A stretch of DNA of 26,554 nt, from the NCBI GenBank assembly GCA_943908405.1, contig CALTTE010000018.1, positions 1-26,554 of the forward strand. Direction: 5' to 3'. The notes beneath the pieces are model-generated. The model did not search any database, had not been told where the DNA came from, and saw only the letters and a program-made list of their open reading frames with translations. Shown piece by piece: positions 14,027-21,466 of this stretch. The stretch's first letter is position 1. The number at the start of each line of letters is the position of its first letter. The position numbers were made by a program, and so were the translations under genes. Source of the stretch: an uncultured Moraxella sp. (lineage in GTDB: Bacteria; Pseudomonadota; Gammaproteobacteria; Pseudomonadales; Moraxellaceae).

Positions 14027-14398
14027 ATGAATCTACAAACAAACCAAGATAAACTTTTTAACTTTAATAAATCTAAACGATTATTATCTAGCAATCAATT
14101 TAAACAAGTATTTAATTGTCCCTCAAAAAAAATACACAGCGAACATTTTTTGTTGTTTGTTAGTGATAATAAGCTTAGTTATGCCCGCTTAGGTCTTGCT
14201 ATCACCAAAAGAAAAATCAAAACCGCTGTTCATCGCAATATCATTAAACGCCATAGCCGAGAATTATTTCGTTTGTCTTGGCATCATCTACCAGCGGTAG
14301 ATTGTGTTTTGATTGTTAAAAAATCTAGTAAAGACTTTGTAAATATTCATAGTGAATTAAATGGATTGTTTATGGGGCTCTCTCAATTGTCTTTATAA
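14027..14398 (+). CDS. rnpA: Ribonuclease P protein component
   Basis: The 123-residue basic protein carries the RNase P signature Ala-Val-His-Arg-Asn-Ile-Ile-Lys-Arg-His-Ser-Arg-Glu (the RNR motif variant) in its second half. The N-terminal Arg-Leu-Leu-Ser-Ser-Asn-Gln-Phe motif is also family-typical. It helps the catalytic RNA bind precursor tRNA and remove its 5' leader. The length is normal (about 110-130). No strong Shine-Dalgarno sequence precedes the ATG at 14027, and the base composition around it is very AT-rich. yidD follows after 28 bp, so the two are likely cotranscribed. Confidence 0.96.
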   Translation: MNLQTNQDKLFNFNKSKRLLSSNQFKQVFNCPSKKIHSEHFLLFVSDNKLSYARLGLAITKRKIKTAVHRNIIKRHSRELFRLSWHHLPAVDCVLIVKKSSKDFVNIHSELNGLFMGLSQLSL

Positions 14399-14426
14399 TT
14401 CCAAATTATAAATCATTTAATAAAAC

Positions 14427-14831
14427 GTGAAATCAATTAAAAATAACATCAATAATCAAAAATCATCAAATCATTTTTATTTTAAAAATAATGCTATTAT
14501 TAAAAAATATCTAATCCAATGCTTATTGATGATGATTGCTGGTTATCAAAAGTTGGTTAGTCCATTATTGCCTGCCCGTTGTCGCTATTATCCTACTTGT
14601 TCTAACTATGCTAAGGACGCACTAAAATGGCACGGTGTGGAAGGTATTAAGCTTGTCGTTAGGCGAATAGCATCTTGCCACCCTTGGGGTGGTTGCGGTG
14701 TGGATTTTGTGCCATTGCCGTTGTCTCGCTTTTGTTATTATTATACACCAAAAACACAAGCACAAGGATTTGGGGTTTTTTTAAATAGCAATGATTATAA
14801 TGCTTATCGCAATCACTTTTTTTTAAAGTAA
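14427..14831 (+). CDS. yidD: YidD, membrane protein insertion efficiency factor
   Basis: The core of the protein is unmistakably YidD: Tyr-Gln-Lys-Leu-Val-Ser-Pro, Arg-Cys-Arg-Tyr-Tyr-Pro-Thr-Cys-Ser, and Cys-His-Pro-Trp-Gly-Gly. YidD helps YidC and the Sec system insert inner-membrane proteins. It lies between rnpA and yidC, the usual place. From the GTG at 14427 the product has 134 residues, longer than the usual 70-100. It has an Asn/Lys-rich N-terminal extension of about 30 residues and an extra C-terminal segment after the conserved core. In-frame ATGs at 14529 and 14532 would give a short form, but that would cut into the first amphipathic helix. Neither start has a good ribosome binding site, so the true start is uncertain. 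Confidence 0.9.
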   Translation: MKSIKNNINNQKSSNHFYFKNNAIIKKYLIQCLLMMIAGYQKLVSPLLPARCRYYPTCSNYAKDALKWHGVEGIKLVVRRIASCHPWGGCGVDFVPLPLSRFCYYYTPKTQAQGFGVFLNSNDYNAYRNHFFLK

Positions 14832-14943
14832 ATAAGTTTATTAATACTTAAAGTATATTAACAACAAGATAATTCAGCATTTTATCGTAATTTATTGTAA
14901 AATAGTCTATTTTGACCGCCAATTAGCCACTCAAGGGTAAGTT

Positions 14944-16578
14944 ATGCAAAAAATTTTTAGAACATTGATTATTATTGCAATGTTGATTACCAGCTATCTT
15001 TTGGTGTTGGCGTGGCAAAAAGACTATGGTGGTGAAAACCCCGCTCCTGTAGTAGCAACATCGGTATCGGGCAATGATATTGCTTCAATCGCAGGTGATT
15101 TGCCTGTTAGCTCTACCGCTTCTGAAGCGACTGTTACTCAAGAGTTGATTGATGTTTCAACCGATATTTATACCTTAAAAATTGACCCTGTGGGCGGTGA
15201 TGTGGTGTATTTGGCATTAAAAGATTATGATGCTAAATTAGGTAGTAATGAGCCTTTTGTATTACTTGAAAGCCAAGCTCGTACTTATGTGGCGCAGTCA
15301 TTGATTGGCGGGCGAGATGGTATTGATGTGGGTGAGCGTGCGATTTATACCAGCCCAAGCAGCCAGTATCAGATGACAGGCAATACTTTAACGGTGCCAC
15401 TGACTTATGAAAAAGACGGCATTAGCTTTACCAAAAATTATGAGTTTACCAAAGGGCAGTACCCGATAAGTCTACATCAAACAATCAATAATACCAGCGG
15501 TAAGGATTGGCAAGGTGAGCTGTTTATTCAGTTAAAACGAGACAGCAGTAAAGACCCAGGGCTTGCTGATAAAGGGGCATTGGGAATGGCGACCTACCTT
15601 GGTGGGGCGTGGGGTGTACCCAGTGAGCCTTATAACAAGCTTAAATTTAGTAAATTTGATAGCAATGCTATTGATAAAAGCAGTGAAAAAGGCTGGGTGG
15701 GTATTTTGCAGCATTATTTTGTTTCGGCGTGGACCCCTGAAAATTACACCCCCAAATTTTTCAGTCGCACCAGTGGCACGGACAATTATATTGGTTATGC
15801 CACCAAAGTTGATGTGGGTGCAGGAAAACAAATTAGCCTAAACAATACGCTTTATGCAGGCCCTAAAGTGCAAGACAAACTCCAAAAAGTGGCAACAGGC
15901 CTTGATAAAACAGTAGATTATGGTGTATTGTGGCCGATTTCTAAGCCGATTTTTATTCTGCTACAAAACATTCACGCCTTTTTGGGTAATTGGGGCTGGT
16001 CAATTATCGCTTTGACGCTGATTATCAAAACCTCTTTGATGTGGATTTCCAATAAAAGCTACTACTCAATGGCAAAAATGCGTCTGCTTGCCCCCAAATT
16101 GCAAGCCCTAAAAGATGAATTTGGCGATGATAAAATGCGTATGAGTCAAGAGATGATGAAGCTCTACAAAGAAGAAAACGCCAACCCAATGGCAGGGTGT
16201 TTGCCGATTTTGCTACAAATGCCGATATTTTTGGCATTGTATTGGGTGCTTGTCGAATCGGTGGAGCTTCGTCACGCCCCTTGGATATTATGGATTCAAG
16301 ATTTATCTGCGATGGATCCTTGGTTTATTTTGCCGATTTTTATGGGCGTTACAATGTATGTGCAGCAGCAGTTAAACCCTCAGCCAACCGATCCGATGCA
16401 AGCTAAAGTAATGAAAATTTTGCCCATTATTTTTACGGTATTTATGCTGTTTTTCCCAGCAGGGCTTGTGCTATATTGGACGGTAAATAATCTGTTCAGT
16501 ATGATTCAGCAACAAATCATCAATAAAAAAGTGGAACAAGAGTACAAAAAACGCACGGTTAAAGTATTGAATGACTAA
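14944..16578 (+). CDS. yidC: Membrane protein insertase YidC
   Basis: The 544-residue protein has the gammaproteobacterial YidC layout. A first membrane helix (about 5-23) is followed by a large periplasmic beta-sandwich domain (about 50-335), then the conserved insertase core with five helices from about 345 to 525. The core contains Met-Ala-Gly-Cys-Leu-Pro-Ile-Leu-Leu-Gln-Met-Pro-Ile-Phe. The tail is basic. YidC inserts membrane proteins alone or with SecYEG. AAGGG at 14933-14937 precedes the ATG, and TGTAAAAT near 14896-14903 may be an extended -10. A hairpin terminator follows at 16726-16755. Confidence 0.98.
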   Translation: MQKIFRTLIIIAMLITSYLLVLAWQKDYGGENPAPVVATSVSGNDIASIAGDLPVSSTASEATVTQELIDVSTDIYTLKIDPVGGDVVYLALKDYDAKLGSNEPFVLLESQARTYVAQSLIGGRDGIDVGERAIYTSPSSQYQMTGNTLTVPLTYEKDGISFTKNYEFTKGQYPISLHQTINNTSGKDWQGELFIQLKRDSSKDPGLADKGALGMATYLGGAWGVPSEPYNKLKFSKFDSNAIDKSSEKGWVGILQHYFVSAWTPENYTPKFFSRTSGTDNYIGYATKVDVGAGKQISLNNTLYAGPKVQDKLQKVATGLDKTVDYGVLWPISKPIFILLQNIHAFLGNWGWSIIALTLIIKTSLMWISNKSYYSMAKMRLLAPKLQALKDEFGDDKMRMSQEMMKLYKEENANPMAGCLPILLQMPIFLALYWVLVESVELRHAPWILWIQDLSAMDPWFILPIFMGVTMYVQQQLNPQPTDPMQAKVMKILPIIFTVFMLFFPAGLVLYWTVNNLFSMIQQQIINKKVEQEYKKRTVKVLND

Positions 16579-16616
16579 AGTATTAAATAACTACTAGTTT
16601 GAGTGAATTTAAGCTC

Positions 16617-16658
16617 AGTGATTTAAATTAAGTGATTTAAATTAAGTGGTTTGAGTTA
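16617..16658. repeat. 14-bp tandem repeat downstream of yidC
   Basis: AGTGATTTAAATTA occurs twice perfectly (16617-16630, 16631-16644), then once with three changes (to 16658). It is in the 300-bp spacer 16579-16878, which otherwise holds the yidC terminator and the mnmE promoter region. Confidence 0.85.
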
Positions 16659-16725
16659 AGTAATATGTTGCCAATGTAAAACTTAAGTTGTTGATTTAAT
16701 TTGTTGTTTGTTAAATTGTTTGTTA

Positions 16726-16755
16726 AAAATGCCCAATGTGATATTGGGCGTTTTT
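16726..16755 (+). terminator. Terminator of yidC
   Basis: GCCCAAT (16731-16737) pairs with ATTGGGC (16743-16749) around a 5-nt loop, preceded by A's and followed by GTTTTT. Confidence 0.85.
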
Positions 16756-16847
16756 ATGGGCGGTTTTGGGTAGCGTTAAGGTGTTGATGGTTTTAAGTTT
16801 AGATAGTCAATGCTTGATGGTATGGCTTGGGTGTTGTGCTTGATTTG

Positions 16848-16856
16848 TGCTACAAT
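16848..16856 (+). promoter_or_regulatory. Extended -10 promoter of mnmE
   Basis: TGCTACAAT is a near-consensus extended -10, 22 bp before the mnmE start. No matching -35 was found, and the leader would be short. Confidence 0.45.
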
Positions 16857-16878
16857 GATTGATTTTGGGTGATAGGCA

Positions 16879-18261
16879 ATGAATACGACAAAAACCATCG
16901 CAGCGATTGCAACCGCCAGTGGGCAAGGCGGGGTGGCAATTGTTAGGGTGTCAGGCAGTAAAGCTTATGCCATTGGGCAGGCGTTGACCCATCGCTCCAA
17001 ATTGCGTGAACGTTATGCCCACTTTGCCAAAATTTATGATAACAATGGGCAAATGATTGATGAGGCGGTGGTATTGTATTTTAAAGCCCCTCATTCATTC
17101 ACAGGTGAGGACGTGCTGGAAATACAAGGGCACGGCGGTAATATTTTGCCCAATTTGATTTTGGCACGCTGTTTTGAGCTTGGGGCGGTACAAGCAAGTG
17201 CTGGGGAGTTTTCTTATCGTGCTTTTGATAATGGTAAAATCGATTTGTTGCAAGCAGAAGCAATCAGCGATGCCATCTCGGCGGTCAGTGTTGCCGAAGC
17301 CCGTTCGGCGGTGCGGTCAATGGCAGGGCAATTTTCAGAGCATATCACTTTATTGACCGAGCAATTAACCCAAATTCGCTTATATGTTGAGGCGATGATT
17401 GATTTTAGCGATGAAGAAGATGTGGATTTTTTGGCTGATGGGGTGTTGCTTGCCAAAATTGATAAGGTGATTGCTGGACTTGAGCAGACGCTTGCCACCG
17501 CCGAGCAAGGGGTGCTATTAAAGCAAGGGGTGCAAGTGGTGCTGGCAGGTCGCCCAAATGCCGGTAAATCAAGCCTACTTAACGCCTTGGCAGGGATTGA
17601 GCGTGCCATTGTAACCGATGTGGCTGGTACAACGCGAGACACGCTAGAAGAGACATTGATTTTAAAGGGACTGAGTGTGCATTTGACTGACACCGCAGGG
17701 CTTAGGGATACTGATGACAAGGTGGAACAGATGGGCATTGTGCGTGCCAAACAAGCCATTGATGCTGCTGATTTGGTGCTACTTGTTTATGATGTTAGTG
17801 ATGATGTCAGCTTTGATAGCTTGGTGGATGAATTGCTGGACGATGTGGATAAAACCAAAGTGATTGGCGTGGCAAATAAGCTTGATTTACTGGATAAAAA
17901 GTTGGCAATAAGCATAAAAAACAGCGATAAAAAGACAAATGCTAAGAAAAGCGATATGCTGTGCTATGTGTCGTGCAAGACAAAGGCAGGGCTTGATGAG
18001 CTTATTGATGTGATTTGCCAAAAGGCAGGCTTTTATCCTAATGACAACAGCATTATTGCTCGCACGCGTCATCTAGACAGCCTAAAACGCACGCTTTTTT
18101 TATTGTACGAAGCCAAAGAACAGCTGACCGTTTATCAAGCCGGAGAGCTGTCAGCGGAAAGTCTAAGACTGGCACAAAATACCCTATCGCAATTAACGGG
18201 CGAATTTAGTGCTGATGATTTGCTTGGGCGTATTTTTAGCCAATTTTGTATTGGTAAATAA
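16879..18261 (+). CDS. mnmE: tRNA modification GTPase MnmE
   Basis: The 460-residue protein has the N-terminal tetrahydrofolate-binding domain (Thr-Ile-Ala-Ala-Ile-Ala-Thr and Gly-Gly-Val-Ala-Ile-Val-Arg-Val-Ser-Gly), a helical domain, and an inserted GTPase domain. The latter has Gly-Arg-Pro-Asn-Ala-Gly-Lys-Ser (224-231), Asp-Thr-Ala-Gly (271-274) and Asn-Lys-Leu-Asp. It ends Phe-Cys-Ile-Gly-Lys with the conserved catalytic Cys. With MnmG it places the cmnm5 group on U34 of several tRNAs. It follows yidC, as in most gammaproteobacteria. In Pseudomonas, mnmG-rsmG-parA-parB would come next; here nrdR starts 8 bp downstream instead. A DnaA-box match (17844-17852) occurs inside the gene and is probably chance. 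Confidence 0.98.
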   Translation: MNTTKTIAAIATASGQGGVAIVRVSGSKAYAIGQALTHRSKLRERYAHFAKIYDNNGQMIDEAVVLYFKAPHSFTGEDVLEIQGHGGNILPNLILARCFELGAVQASAGEFSYRAFDNGKIDLLQAEAISDAISAVSVAEARSAVRSMAGQFSEHITLLTEQLTQIRLYVEAMIDFSDEEDVDFLADGVLLAKIDKVIAGLEQTLATAEQGVLLKQGVQVVLAGRPNAGKSSLLNALAGIERAIVTDVAGTTRDTLEETLILKGLSVHLTDTAGLRDTDDKVEQMGIVRAKQAIDAADLVLLVYDVSDDVSFDSLVDELLDDVDKTKVIGVANKLDLLDKKLAISIKNSDKKTNAKKSDMLCYVSCKTKAGLDELIDVICQKAGFYPNDNSIIARTRHLDSLKRTLFLLYEAKEQLTVYQAGELSAESLRLAQNTLSQLTGEFSADDLLGRIFSQFCIGK

Positions 18262-18269
18262 GGATTGTT

Positions 18270-18758
18270 ATGTATTGTCCTTTTTGTACCGCTACCGACA
18301 CCAAAGTCATTGATTCACGATTGGTTGCCGAAGGCACGCAAGTTCGCCGTCGCCGTCATTGTAGCCAATGTGGTGAGCGGTTTACCACCTTTGAGGTGAT
18401 GGAGCTTGTGATGCCACGCATTATCAAAACCAGCGGCAAAATTGAGCCGTTTGATGTGGCAAAATTACGCCGTTCGGTGTCGCTCCCCCTACAAAAACGC
18501 CCTGTTAGCCTAGATGATGTGGATGCGTTAATTAGCCGTATTGAAAAAACCCTAAGACAAACGCCAGAACGTGCTATCCCTTCTAAAAAACTCGGTGAGA
18601 TTGTGTTGTCAGAACTCAAACAGCTTGACGATGTCGCTTATGTGCGTTTTGCCAGTGTTTATCGTGATTTTCAAGATATTGATGCCTTTGTGAGTGAGCT
18701 TGCCAGCTTGCGTCAGCCTGATATGGATAATTTGGTAGACGATAGTAAAGATAATTGA
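18270..18758 (+). CDS. nrdR: Transcriptional repressor NrdR
   Basis: The 162-residue protein starts Met-Tyr-Cys-Pro-Phe-Cys, the first half of the zinc ribbon, completed by Cys-Ser-Gln-Cys-Gly near 31-35. The ATP-cone domain follows (about 48-140), with Val-Met-Pro-Arg-Ile-Ile-Lys and the Arg-Phe-Ala-Ser-Val-Tyr-Arg-Asp-Phe segment. NrdR senses ATP/dATP and represses ribonucleotide reductase genes. AAGGA lies just before the ATG, and the gene starts 8 bp after mnmE, so cotranscription is likely. ribD follows after 127 bp; an nrdR-ribD pair is common in proteobacteria. Confidence 0.98.
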   Translation: MYCPFCTATDTKVIDSRLVAEGTQVRRRRHCSQCGERFTTFEVMELVMPRIIKTSGKIEPFDVAKLRRSVSLPLQKRPVSLDDVDALISRIEKTLRQTPERAIPSKKLGEIVLSELKQLDDVAYVRFASVYRDFQDIDAFVSELASLRQPDMDNLVDDSKDN

Positions 18759-18885
18759 TAACTTGGAACAAGATGAGTGATTTTGTAGGGTGGTTTTGGG
18801 TCATAGGCTTTTAGTGCGATGGTTGTTGGCTAAATTTTTGGGATGACAGATTTGGGTAATCGGTTGTAATAATAACGGTGGGGAA

Positions 18886-19914
18886 ATGGCGATCAATCAG
18901 GTATTAACACAAGATGAGCATTTTATGGCACAAGCGATTGACTGTGCCAAGCAAGGGCTTTATAGCACTCGCCCCAATCCTTGTGTGGGCTGTGTGATTG
19001 TCAAAGATGGTGTGGTGGTTGGGTCAGGCTTTCATCCCAAAGCAGGCGAGCCACACGCAGAGGTATTTGCCCTACGCCAAGCCAAAAACAATGCCCAAGG
19101 AGCAACTGCTTATGTAACGCTTGAGCCGTGTAGCCACTATGGACGGACGCCACCTTGTGCTTTGGCTTTAATTCAAGCGGGCATTAAGCGGGTGGTGATA
19201 GCAGGGCTTGACCCCAATCCCAAGGTGGCAGGGCAAGGCGTGGCGATGTTAGAAGAGGCAGGGATTGAGGTTGATATTGGCATATTAAAAGACCAAGCAC
19301 AAACGTTAAACTTAGGTTTTTTAAAGGCGATGACAACCGCCCGCCCCTATGTTCGTCTAAAAATTGCCACCAGTTTGGATGGTCGCACGGCAATGGCCAA
19401 TGGACAATCTAAATGGATTACAGGTCAAGAGGCTCGCCTAGATGTGCAGTATTTGCGTGCCAGAAGTGGGGCGATTGTTACAGGGTCTGGGACGATTATT
19501 GCTGACAATCCTGCCTTGACAGTCCGCCTTGATGATTTTTTGCTGCCGCAGCCCAAGGTGGTGGTGATGGATAGACGGCACAGGTTAAAAAGCGATGATG
19601 AGTATCAGGTGCTCGCTCGCTTTGATACGCTACTTTGGCGTGATGGCATTGATGATTTGTTATCGCTACTTGTTCGTAATTATCAGTGCTATGATGTGCT
19701 GGTAGAGGCAGGCGGTGAGCTTGCCACAGCGTTTTTATTGGCAGGGGCGGTTGATGAATTGGTTGTTTATCAAGCCCCTTGTATGCTTGGCAAGACGGCA
19801 AAACCGATGTTTATGGCGGTATTTGAGCAGTTAAGCGACAAGCTATTATTTGAGCTACAAAGCGTAACACAACTGGGGGTGGATATTAAATTGGTGTTTA
19901 CACCAAAGCGATGA
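18886..19914 (+). CDS. ribD: Riboflavin biosynthesis deaminase/reductase RibD
   Basis: The 342-residue bifunctional enzyme has an N-terminal cytidine-deaminase-type domain with His57-Ala-Glu59 and zinc ligands Cys82 and Cys91 in a Pro-Cys-Ser-His-x-Gly-Arg-Thr-Pro-Pro-Cys motif. The reductase domain starts near 150, with Lys-Ile-Ala-Thr-Ser-Leu-Asp-Gly-Arg-Thr-Ala and Ser-Gly-Thr-Ile-Ile-Ala-Asp-Asn-Pro. It carries out the second and third steps from GTP towards riboflavin in the cytosol, using NADPH in the reductase step. Length is slightly below the usual 360 or so. A G-rich sequence (GGGG) sits just before the ATG at 18886. ribE follows, but 439 bp away, beyond a DnaA-box cluster. Confidence 0.97.
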   Translation: MAINQVLTQDEHFMAQAIDCAKQGLYSTRPNPCVGCVIVKDGVVVGSGFHPKAGEPHAEVFALRQAKNNAQGATAYVTLEPCSHYGRTPPCALALIQAGIKRVVIAGLDPNPKVAGQGVAMLEEAGIEVDIGILKDQAQTLNLGFLKAMTTARPYVRLKIATSLDGRTAMANGQSKWITGQEARLDVQYLRARSGAIVTGSGTIIADNPALTVRLDDFLLPQPKVVVMDRRHRLKSDDEYQVLARFDTLLWRDGIDDLLSLLVRNYQCYDVLVEAGGELATAFLLAGAVDELVVYQAPCMLGKTAKPMFMAVFEQLSDKLLFELQSVTQLGVDIKLVFTPKR

Positions 19915-20059
19915 TTGGCTAAGCGGTCATTAACACTTGTCAAAAGTTAATCAAAGCTCGGTCATTGCCAGCTAAGTAATCGCCATTTAACCGACAATAA
20001 CAGCTAAAGTTATCCACAATGGGTTGGGGCGATGATTAAGCCCAAAATTACCTTTATTT

Positions 20060-20075
20060 GGTTTCACGTGAAACT
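20060..20075. promoter_or_regulatory. parS site 7
   Basis: GGTTTCACGTGAAACT has a perfect 14-bp core. It is flanked by DnaA boxes and shares base 20075 with a relaxed box, so ParB and DnaA binding could interfere here. Confidence 0.92.
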
Positions 20076-20317
20076 GTGGAAAACTTTTTTAAATCGCCAA
20101 AAAATTCACGCAAAACACTGCCAATAAATAAACATAAGTCATTGATAATAAACAATTTTATTAAAAATCAATAGCAATAAACAAAATAATGACAAGATTC
20201 AAAACGGTTGTGGATAACTTGGGCAAATTAAATGGACGATTGCCATTCATAAAAACTTATCCACAAGCAATGACGGTAACAACCCATAATCAATAAGCAA
20301 CAAAACGGGTATGTCAA

Positions 20318-20350
20318 TAGGTATATAAAATAGGTATATAAAATAGGTAC
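20318..20350. repeat. 13-bp tandem repeat just upstream of ribE
   Basis: TAGGTATATAAAA occurs at 20318-20330 and 20331-20343, then a partial copy TAGGTAC to 20350. The AGGT of the last copy lies 5 bases before the ribE ATG and is the best ribosome binding site there. The repeat also carries TATATAAAA, possible -10 material. Confidence 0.85.
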
Positions 20351-20353
20351 GTT

Positions 20354-21037
20354 ATGTTCACAGGCATTATAGAGACAACAGGCACCATTCGTGCAATTAC
20401 CCCAATGGGCGGCGATATTAGGCTGACCATTTTTGCCCCCAATTTAGATTTTGGTGATGTGAAACTGGGCGATAGCATTGCCTCCAATGGCATTTGTTTG
20501 ACGGTGGTGGCACTTGATGGGGTGAGTTATGCGGTTGATGTTTCACGTGAAACGATGGATAAAACCGCTTTGACTACTTGGCAGGTGGGTGATACGGTTA
20601 ATTTAGAAAAGGCAATGCTGCCAACCACTCGCTTTGGGGGGCATATCGTGGCTGGGCATATTGATGGGGTGGGTGTGGTACAAAAAATCGCCAAAGATGC
20701 CCGCTCTATTTATGTGGAAATCAAGCTTAGCGATGAACTGATGAAATACACCGCCGATAAAGGCTCAATTACGGTAGATGGCATTAGCTTGACCACCAAC
20801 GCCATACGTCCTTTTGATAACGTTGTTTGCCTAAATATTATCCCCCACACCGCCCAAGTCACCAATATTGATAAGCATTGGCGAGTGGGTGGGCTGGTTA
20901 ATATTGAGGTGGATTTGCTCGCTCGTTATTTGGAGCGGTTATTATTCGCTCAAGATCGGGCAAATAAAGCCAATGACAAATCTGTTAAATCACTGATTAC
21001 CGAAGCGATGTTGGTCAATAGTGGCTTTGGGCGGTAG
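20354..21037 (+). CDS. ribE: Riboflavin synthase, alpha subunit
   Basis: The 227-residue enzyme starts Met-Phe-Thr-Gly-Ile-Ile-Glu, the invariant opening. It has two similar lumazine-binding barrels. The first contains Asp-Ser-Ile-Ala-Ser-Asn-Gly-Ile-Cys-Leu-Thr-Val (40-51), and a Gly-Gly-His-Ile-Val-Ala-Gly-His-Ile-Asp-Gly joins the halves. It converts two 6,7-dimethyl-8-ribityllumazine molecules to riboflavin as a homotrimer. Residues 63-67 (Val-Ser-Arg-Glu-Thr) are encoded by parS site 8, at a place where the family commonly has a similar segment, so the site fits without an insertion. ribB/A and ribH do not follow; the next gene is fmt after 429 bp. Confidence 0.98.
   Translation: MFTGIIETTGTIRAITPMGGDIRLTIFAPNLDFGDVKLGDSIASNGICLTVVALDGVSYAVDVSRETMDKTALTTWQVGDTVNLEKAMLPTTRFGGHIVAGHIDGVGVVQKIAKDARSIYVEIKLSDELMKYTADKGSITVDGISLTTNAIRPFDNVVCLNIIPHTAQVTNIDKHWRVGGLVNIEVDLLARYLERLLFAQDRANKANDKSVKSLITEAMLVNSGFGR
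20539..20554. promoter_or_regulatory. parS site 8, inside ribE
   Basis: TGTTTCACGTGAAACG has a perfect 14-bp core. It is read in frame as Val-Ser-Arg-Glu-Thr. Confidence 0.92.
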
Positions 21038-21466
21038 TGATGGCATTGATACAATAGCTATAATCCAACTGGTTAAAAGCAATTGGGTTATTTAAATGGT
21101 GGTGGGTATTTAACCGTGGCGGTAGCAATCCTGATTGATGGCAATCAATGCAAATAACCAGCACAAATAATCTCGTTAAAAAATAATCACAAATAAAACA
21201 ATGATTAAAAGCTGGCTAACCAATGTGATTAAACAACGCACTATAAGCAACACGTCATTAACAATATGGGCGATTATTCGTAATGTGATTATATAATGAA
21301 GTAATTTTAAATGATTTAAATCGCTACGTATGGGGATTAAAAGACTTAAAAAATAAGAGTTTAAACTAGTAAAAGCATCTATTGTTTTGTGTGCTTTGCT
21401 GTGGTGGCTGTATCAAATGTGTTACAATATAAAAATAGCTTAAGTTATCCAAATGAGTGCCAACTG
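21038..21466. other. 429-bp spacer between ribE and fmt
   Basis: It is AT-rich. A weak hairpin (about 21062-21090, seven pairs with one wobble, no U-tract) and a small 6-bp stem (21133-21148 region) are present. TACAAT at 21423-21428 may be a -10 for fmt. No gene or known RNA is recognised. Confidence 0.55.

Larger units (their letters stand above)
19915..20353. other. Second DnaA-box cluster with a parS site, between ribD and ribE
   Basis: In this 439-bp AT-rich spacer, TTATCCACA occurs at 20010-20018 and 20257-20265 and TGTGGATAA at 20209-20217. A relaxed box TGTGGAAAA is at 20075-20083, sharing one base with parS site 7. There are no CTA triplets or C-rich patch as at the main origin. No reading frame and no FMN riboswitch signature are seen. 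A role in binding spare DnaA or in reactivating it is possible. Confidence 0.75.

Noticed and set aside
17844..17852. Consensus DnaA box TGTGGATAA inside mnmE
   Set aside because: Single isolated match in coding sequence (Val-Asp-Lys codons); one such 9-mer is expected by chance in a window this size.
19915..20353. FMN riboswitch upstream of ribE
   Set aside because: The conserved RFN-element core sequences are not present; the spacer holds DnaA boxes instead.
21389..21466. Longer fmt start giving 26 extra residues
   Set aside because: The extra residues precede the conserved opening of Fmt and have no similarity to the family; ATG 21467 fits the usual length better.
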